64,000 nucleotides of DNA from Bog-159 sp963756605 (lineage in GTDB: Bacteria > Acidobacteriota > Terriglobia > Bryobacterales > Bryobacteraceae), in contig CAVWOT010000030.1 of NCBI GenBank assembly GCA_963756605.1, positions 434,001 through 498,000 on the forward strand. The letters are read 5' to 3'. Positions 58,031 through 64,000 of the stretch are shown piece by piece. The notes beneath the pieces are model-generated. The model was not told the origin of the DNA and ran no database searches. It saw only the letters and a list, made by a program, of their open reading frames with translations. Position 1 is the stretch's first letter. The number at the start of each line of letters is the position of its first letter. Made by a program: the position numbers and the translations under genes.

Positions 58031-61000
58031 ATGTTTACGAGAACGAAACAACGACGAGAAAGATTTAAATACGGGCTGGTAACGTTTGCCGCCAGTCTCA
58101 TGATGGGCGCCGTAATGGCGCCGGCCGCGCTCCAGGCGCAGAACGTCACCTTCGCGGGCGTCGAAACCGTGGCTGCCAGCGGACTGGGAACCGTGTACGG
58201 CCTCGCCCAGGACCAGGCAGGCAATCTCTACGTGTCTGTTCCTGACCTTACTGGGACTACGGCGGGCTTGGTCCTCAAAATTCCGTCAGGCACCAACACG
58301 CCGGTCCGGCTTCCGGGTAGCTGGTACCAGCCTGAAGGTTTGTATCTAGACCAGACGGGTACGCTGTGGGTTGCCGACTCCGCGCAACTCAACATCCAAA
58401 AAATCTCCCCGACTGGATCTGTATCTCCGTTTGCGAGCACGCTCAATCCACTTCCCGTCAGTGTCACATTGGATAGTGCGGGAAACGTCTACGCATGTGA
58501 CATCGCAACGAGCCAACTTGACGAGTTCTCGCCGAGCGGTAAACTGCTAAATTTTCTTGGTCTGTTTGCAACTATGTGTTCATCCGCAACGGTATCACCA
58601 GGCAACGTTGTATACATCGCATACCCCGGCAGTGGGCTACTTAACAACGCTGCCGATTGTTGCAATGTCACGTTTAGCGGGCTGGATCTTACCGACGTAA
58701 AGATGGACGGGGCGGGCAATATCTGGGTAGTCGCACGGGGCAGCGGGACCATCCGTGAGCAGACCCCCCCGGCGTCGAGACGATTGTCGAAGCCGGACTC
58801 AGTGGGCCCGTCAATATGCTGATCAATAGCAGCGGCAATATGATCCTGGTGACGGAGACTAACACGGGCCAAGTGCTCCAATTCAACCTGGCGCCGCCAA
58901 ACTTCGGGAACGTCAATGTTTGCCAGGCGGGTCAATCCGCGCCCGCTCCCTGCAGCCAGACGATGACATGGAATTACACGATCAATTCCGGCGTAACGGT
59001 GGGTGCCGTCAATGCGGTCACTCAAGGCGCTCAGAACCTCGATTTCAGTCTGGCGAGCAACACCTGCACCGGAAGCTTTTCCGCCGTGTCTTCGTGCGCG
59101 GTGAGCGTAACATTTACTCCGCAGGCAGTGGGACTTCGCCGCGGCGCCGTGCAACTTCTCGACGAGAACGGGAACGTACTCGCGACCACCTATATCTCCG
59201 GCAATGGTATCGCTCCGGAAGTGACATTCGGTAATGCCACTGGTACCAACCTGACGACCGGCTTGCCCAAACTCGGCGGTGTGGCCATCGATGCATCCGG
59301 TAATGTATATGTCGCGGAAGGCGACCAGGTAGCTAAAATCTCATCCGCGGGCGCCATAACGACTGTCACGGGTCTGCCTGGGGCCAACGGCGTTGCCGTG
59401 GATGGCGCCGGAGATCTCTTCGTAGTCGAACAGGACTCCACGAGCGTCACCGAGGTGCCGGCCTCCGGCGGTTCACAGATCACCGTAGGCAGTGGCCTTT
59501 CGGCCCCGAGCGGAGTGGCCGTGGATGGCTCCGGTGACATCTTTGTGGCGGATACGCTAAATGCCCGGGTGCTCGAAATTCTTCCCAATGGCGCGCAAAT
59601 GACGGTGGGGTCCGGATGGCTTGCGCCGACCGCAGTGGCCGTGGACGCGGCGGGGGATCTGTGGGTTGCGGATGTACGGCTCGGTGAAGTAATCGAGATC
59701 GCGGCTGGCGGCGCCCAGAGCGTGGTGGCCAGTGGTCTTCAACCGAACGGTGTGGCCGTGGATGCGGCCGGCGACGTTTTCATTACGCAGGCGGACAGCA
59801 CCTTACTGGAAGTGTTCCCCAACGGCTCCCAATCGAGCATCATTACCGGCGTCACGACGACAGCCGGTGTAGCCGTGGATTCCCTCGGGAATCTCTATGT
59901 GGCGGACACTCGGGACCATCTCGTGAAGGTGCCGGTGTCCCAGCCGCCCACATTGACTTTTTCGGCGGAACCTTACGACAGCACCGGCCTGCCGCAGTCC
60001 GTCATTCTCGAGAACATCGGAAATGCGTCGCTTACCTTAACGGGCTTGACGGCCGGAACCAATTTTGAGCAGGTATCCGGACCCGGCAGTCCGGCCGATT
60101 GCGCGGCCAGTTCCGCGGTGGCGCCCGGAGCGCAGTGCAACATCAGCATCAGCTTCTCGCCGTCCACCGTGGGTACGATTCAGAGCTCCTTTATGCTGGC
60201 CGACAATGTATTGAATGGCAGCCCGGCAACGCAGTACATCACCCTGAACGGCACCGGCCAGCAGGCTTCCCAGCAGATCAGTTTCCCCGCGCCGCCGGCC
60301 ACCGTGACGTATGGCTCCGGTCCTTACACGCTGAATGCCACCGCTTCCTCCGGATTGCCGGTGAGTTATAACCTGGTGGGTTCGGCAGCCACCCTATCCG
60401 GCTCAACTCTGACGATCACGGGTACGGGGGTCGTTAATATATATGCTTCGCAAGCCGGCAACGCGGACTACGCGGCTGCCTTGACGATCGTTCAGGCCAT
60501 GACGATAAACCCGGCCAGCCAGACCATCACGTTCGGTGGTCTTCCGGCCACGGCTACCTACGGCTCCGCGGGTCCCTATACGCTGAACGCTACGGCGTCA
60601 TCCGGGCTGCCGGTGAGCTACAGCGTTACAGGTCCGGCGAGCATTAGCGGTTCGACTCTAACCATCACCGGAGCGGGCACGGTTCTGGTAACTGCAGCGC
60701 AGGCCGGCAATGGTAATTACACGGCTGCTACCTCTGTTTCCCAAACCATCACGGTGAGCGCTGCCAGCCAGACCATCACCTTCACTGGTCTCCCGGCTAG
60801 CGCGACTTATGGCTCGGCGGGCCCCTATACCTTGAACGCCACGGCGTCCTCCGGGCTGCCGGTGAGCTACAGCGTGACGGGTCCGGCCACTGTATCCGGT
60901 TCGACTTTGACTATCACCGGCGCGGGTACGGTTGTTGTGACTGCCTCGCAAGCCGGCAACTCCAGCTACGCGGCTGCCACGTCTGTCTCGCAGACTATCA

Positions 61001-62308
61001 CCGTAACTCCCGCCAGCCAGACCATAACCTTTACTGGTCTCCCGGCTACGGCGGCGTATGGCTCCGCTGGTCCGTATACTCTGAGTGCATTCGCTTCATC
61101 CGGTCTTGCGGTAAGCTACAGTGCGACGGGTCCGGCCAGCATTTCCGGTTCGACTTTGACCATCACCGGTGCAGGCAGCGTTGTGGTGACTGCCTCGCAA
61201 ACCGGCAACAGCAACTATGCGGCAGCTACTCCGGTCTCCCAGACCATCACGGTAAGCGCAGCCAGCCAGACCATTACCTTCACCGGTCTTCCGGCTACGG
61301 CCACCTATGGCTCCGCGGGTCCCTATACTCTGAGCGCGCCAGCTACTTCCGGGCTCCCGGTGAGCTTCAGCGTCTCGGGTCCGGCGAGCATTTCCGGCTC
61401 GACCCTGACTATCACTGGTGTGGGCAGCGTTGTGGTGACTGCTTCCCAAGCCGGTAACACCAACTATGCGGCGGCAACTCCAGCGTCGCAGACCATCACG
61501 GTAAGTGCCGAGAGCCAGACCATCGCCTTCACCGGTCTGCCCGCCACGGCGACTTATGGCTCCGCGGGTCCCTATACCCTGAGCGCTACCGCTTCCTCCG
61601 GGCTGCCCGTGAGCTACAGCGTGACCGGTCCGGCCAGCATTAGCGGCTCGACTCTGACTATCACGGGAGCAGGTACGGTTACCGTAACAGCCTCTCAAGC
61701 GGGCAACACCAACTACAAAGCAGCTACTCCGGTGTCTCAGAGTATCGTTGTGAGTGCGGAGAGCCAGACCATTACCTTCAGTGCGATTCCCGCTCAAACC
61801 GTGGGCGCCAAGGTCGCACTCACTGCTTCGGCTAGCTCCAGCCTGCCGGTCAGCTTCGCTTCCTCTACGCCGGCTGTCTGCAGGGTATCGGGTCCCACGG
61901 CTACCATGGTCGCCGCCGGCAGTCCAGGCCTCCCAACCTGGCAATGCCCAGTACGCCGCCGCCACTCCGGTAACGCAAAGCTTTACGGTGAACGCGGCGA
62001 CCAGCTTCACCATCACGCCGATTCCAGGCTCCGAGACCGTCAACCCGGGCGTTGAGCTCGGCGGGTTCATCCTGGAACTGCAATCCGTCAACGGGTTCGA
62101 CGGCAGCGTGACCCTGAGCTGTTCCAGCACCATCAGTTCCTCCGTGTGCGTGGACCTGCCACAAACCGTCCATGTCGATGGAACGGCGCTAGCCCTCACC
62201 GGGATTCTGTTCCCCGCGAACACGAAGGCCGGCACTTACACCATCACCTTCACGGGCGTCTCGGGATCGCTGACCGAGACAGCGACCGCGTCGTTCACGG
62301 TCAAGTAA
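58031..62308 (+). pseudogene. Secreted NHL-propeller protein with tandem Ig-like repeats, two frameshifts
   Basis: ATG 58031 has AAAGGA 9 bases upstream and leads into a signal peptide (YGLVTFAASLMMGAVMAP). NHL/SMP-30-like blades (GLAQDQAGNLYVSVPD, VTLDSAGNVYACD) run to a frame break at 58765-58771, where a run of seven C reads on only if an eighth is present; the second frame continues from 58772 with VETIVEAGLSGPVN, a choice-of-anchor domain (GNVNVCQAGQS), further NHL blades (VAVDGAGDLFVVEQD), and then the Ig-like repeat array (60271 onward). A second break near 61920, between MVAAG and VQASQPGNAQYAAATP, fits loss of about 8 bases. The last part ends at TAA 62308 with TGVSGSLTETATASFTVK. 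Confidence 0.8.
60271..61900 (+). repeat. Exact 249-bp tandem coding repeats (Ig/MBG-like domains)
   Basis: Six full units start at 60271, 60520, 60769, 61018, 61267 and 61516, with a seventh, diverged unit from 61765. Each unit is 83 codons with YGSAGPYTLNATASSGLPVS (variants) and SGSTLTITGAGTV; spacing is exactly 249 bases for every unit. Neighbouring units 3-6 are the most alike, indicating recent duplication or homogenisation. Such extracellular Ig-like domains lengthen adhesins or stalk proteins. Confidence 0.9.
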
Positions 62309-62330
62309 CCCGGTAAGGAGCCCAATTTGT

Positions 62331-62360
62331 CCCGGCGGCCGCGAGGCCGCCGGGATTTTT
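62331..62360 (+). terminator. Strong intrinsic terminator after the NHL/Ig-repeat gene
   Basis: CCCGGCGGCC-GCGA-GGCCGCCGGG, a perfect 10-bp stem with a tetraloop, followed by ATTTTT (62355-62360). It ends the NHL gene, and the following group II intron starts six bases later. Confidence 0.85.
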
Positions 62361-62365
62361 CTGTT

Positions 62366-63154
62366 GTGTGCCGAGCATGTTCGACAGCTCGGGGGTGAAA
62401 GTCCCCTTGACAACCTGATGGAGGTGAAGTGATAGCGAAGCGCAAGGGCGTCGTCGCGAGACGGGGTCGGAAAGAAGCGTGGAGCAAACGTACGAGCCGA
62501 TGTACAAGAACCGGATTCGAGGCATACGGTGCCGGGCGAGCGGGCAACTGACCGCGAAGCCCATATCCATCAAAGGCACTGGTTGTAAATTCCGGCGGCT
62601 GTGTGCGGAAGGCGGTCGAGCTTACCTCGGGAGATCTGTCGTTTGTCCGGAAGTCCGGACTGAGGGTGGAGCGATTCATCCTGACCGGGCGGCAGAAGTC
62701 AGCAGCGGGCGTAGTAGTCTGGCAACGGATGAAGGCCCAAACGGTCCTCCGCAAGGAGGGTAATGGGAGCGGTGAGTAGACAGCGCGACTCATGGACGAC
62801 AAGCGGCAGAAGAACCAACTAGTGTTGGCCTTCCTGGAGGAGGATAGGGGTGAAGCCCCGAAGATGCCTTCCGGAAGGGACCGAATCGTCTGGCGGGACA
62901 GCGCGGGATCGAAAGCCCGGCCATCACCGAACAGTTGATGGAGGAAGTCTGCGAGCGGGAAAACTGCAAGCAGGCATTGAAACGAGTCAAGGCCAATAAA
63001 GGAAGCGCGGGGGTGGATGGGATGACCGTCCAGCAGTTGCCAGCGTTTCTGAAGGAGCATTGGCCAGCCATCCGGGAACAGTTGTTGAGCGGGACCTATA
63101 AGCCGCAGCCGGTAAGGAGGGTGGAAATCCCCAAGCCGGACGGAGGGGTGCGGT
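62366..63154 (+). mobile_element. Truncated group II intron inserted behind a terminator
   Basis: GTGTG at 62366-62370 fits the GUGYG 5' intron boundary. The following RNA-like sequence includes the domain I hairpin CCGAGCATG...CAGCTCGG and GGGGGTGAAAGTCCCC, typical for group II introns, and then the intron-encoded protein from about 62792. The element stops abruptly near 63154, in the RT-0/RT-1 region of the reverse transcriptase; domains V and VI and the 3' splice site are absent. Insertion a few bases downstream of a terminator hairpin is the preferred target of group IIC introns. The intron cannot splice or move. Confidence 0.8.
62792..63154 (+). pseudogene. ltrA: Group II intron reverse transcriptase/maturase, frameshifted N-terminal fragment
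   Basis: ATG 62792 begins MDDKRQKNQLVLAFLEEDRG, the usual N-terminus of this maturase family, but this frame ends at a TGA at 62936. The rest, SPAITEQLMEEVCEREN then ALKRVKANKGSAGVDGMTV, LPAFLKEHWPAIREQLLSGT and YKPQPVRRVEIPKPDGGVR, is in the preceding frame (about 62900-63153), so one base is lost (or two gained) between 62860 and 62900. Where the conserved KLGIPTVLDR should follow, the sequence changes to an NHL-repeat gene. The catalytic YADD block and maturase domain are gone. Confidence 0.85.
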
Positions 63155-64000
63155 GGCAGCGTCGTTATCCTAGCTACAGGTTTGGCGGGCCCGCGTGGGA
63201 TTGCCGTGGATGGCAGCGGCAATATTTTCGTGGCGTCGGCCCAACAAAACGCGGTGGTGGAGATTCCCGCCAGCGGGGGGCCGCAAACCCTTTTGGGCAG
63301 CGGCTTGAACTATCCGAACGGCCTGGCGGTGGACTCATCCGGCAACCTGTTCGTGGCGGACACGGACAACGACCGCATCGTAAAGATTGCCGCCGGCAGC
63401 GGGGTCGAGACCACCGTGGCAAGTGGGCTACGCGGACTATGGGGGGTGGCCGTGGATGCCAGCAGCAATCTCTTTGTCGCTACTGACTCGATCGTCGCCG
63501 AGATCGCTCCCGGTGGCGCGCAGATCACATTGTCCCCTCTCGAGGACTCAGCCTTGTATCTCGCGGTGGACAGCGCCAACAACGTCTACGTAACGCTCGA
63601 GTATGCCAACACTGTAGTCAAGCTAGGCGCGAACGGCAATAGTTTTGGAGGCGTTAACGTCTGCCCCGCCGGTCAGACTGCGCCATCGCCCTGCAGCCAG
63701 ACATTAACGCTGGCTTTCGCTACCAGTACCGTCGACACGCTGACTCCCGTCAACGTGGTCACCCAGGGAATTGCGAATCAGGATTTCACCGTCGCGAACA
63801 GTACCTGCATCGGCGCGACTCCTAATGAGGTTGCTCAGTGTACGGTAGGAGTGACATTTACGCCCAGCGCTCCCGGACTACGCAGCGGCGTTGTGCAGTT
63901 GACCGACGCCAGCGGTGTAGTTCTGTCCACCCCCATCTATGGCATTGGCGATGCTCCGCAGATGGCTTTCGCGCCGGCCCCCAGCAACACGTTCGTGAAC
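63155..64000 (+). CDS. NHL-repeat protein, 5'-truncated paralogue of the 58031 gene (runs off the window)
   Basis: No start codon: the frame emerges from the intron remnant at about 63155. It encodes NHL blades GLAGPRGIAVDGSGNIFVAS, LNYPNGLAVDSSGNLFVADT, LRGLWGVAVDASSNLFVAT and ALYLAVDSANNVYVTLEY, then the choice-of-anchor module GGVNVCPAGQTAPSPCSQTL and CTVGVTFTPSAPGLRSGVVQL. The same order and similar sequence occur at about 58900-59200 in the gene upstream, so the two are paralogues. Signal peptide and first blades are missing, presumably lost with the 3' part of the intron. The frame is open to the window end. It should be considered non-functional unless a start is supplied. Confidence 0.75.

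Noticed and set aside
60271..61900. CRISPR-like array
   Set aside because: The repeats are 249-bp coding units with preserved frame, not short direct repeats with unique spacers.

Overview
The window looks like chromosomal DNA of an Acidobacteriota member, most like the Solibacter/Bryobacter group. This is inferred from GC-rich coding sequence and a typical gene repertoire: a TonB-dependent receptor with an N-terminal carboxypeptidase-regulatory domain, a PadR plus ABC-permease (ADOP-type) pair, DUF1549/DUF1553 next to DUF1501, VCBS/ASPIC/TPR and NHL-repeat proteins, and a propeller-type histidine kinase. No rRNA, tRNA or CRISPR array was recognised.

Layout. 0-1 kb: a YfiR-like protein followed by a truncated CHASE8-type sensor (minus strand). 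1.1-1.55 kb: transposase relic with repeated ends. 1.6-4.3 kb: three TadE/TadG-type pilus-assembly genes. 4.3-14.6 kb: sirtuin, a zinc-finger/Ala-Pro-rich membrane protein with a TPR partner, a sugar-binding lipoprotein, a fused aroD-aroE, a tiny Tat-signal protein and an amidase, a composite palindromic element and a Uma2-type nuclease. 14.6-18.4 kb: pentose-phosphate operon zwf-opcA-pgl, then apaG. 18.4-19.1 kb: decayed S9 peptidase. 19.1-23.5 kb: FHA/GAF sigma54 activator, PilZ protein, Gfo/Idh oxidoreductase, YggX. 23.6-27.5 kb: a compact membrane-stress operon (XRE regulator, NfeD-like protein with a His-rich loop, flotillin, PspA, small membrane protein).

27.5-31.1 kb is a graveyard: frameshifted FN3 domains, the N-terminal half of a secreted TIM-barrel-like protein joined to the body of a PAS histidine kinase that has lost its catalytic core. 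31.5-34.5 kb: PadR and ADOP permease. 34.6-35.4 kb: an HU-like gene overlapping a gene that fuses an HU-like half-domain to a TIR domain, the best candidate here for an undescribed two-gene system. 35.5-40.6 kb: YCII protein and a three-gene minus-strand operon for secreted DUF1549/DUF1553, DUF1501 and CBM9-like proteins. 40.6-49.7 kb: Tat-exported VCBS/ASPIC/TPR protein, TonB receptor and GH20 hexosaminidase, suggesting glycan scavenging. 50.3-53 kb: fumC and a ThrE-type exporter.

53-64 kb is again rich in damaged genes: a class B3 metallo-beta-lactamase relic, a DUF2306 gene with two opposite single-base indels, a propeller histidine kinase with a frameshift and an apparent in-frame core deletion (its response regulator is intact), and a giant NHL/Ig-repeat protein with two frameshifts and an exact 249-bp repeat array. 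It ends at a strong terminator, immediately followed by the 5' part of a group II intron whose reverse transcriptase is frameshifted and cut off. The truncated intron is joined to the middle of a second NHL-repeat gene that runs off the window. Many damaged genes differ from an intact frame by one base, so either pseudogenisation is active or some base calls are wrong; reads would decide.
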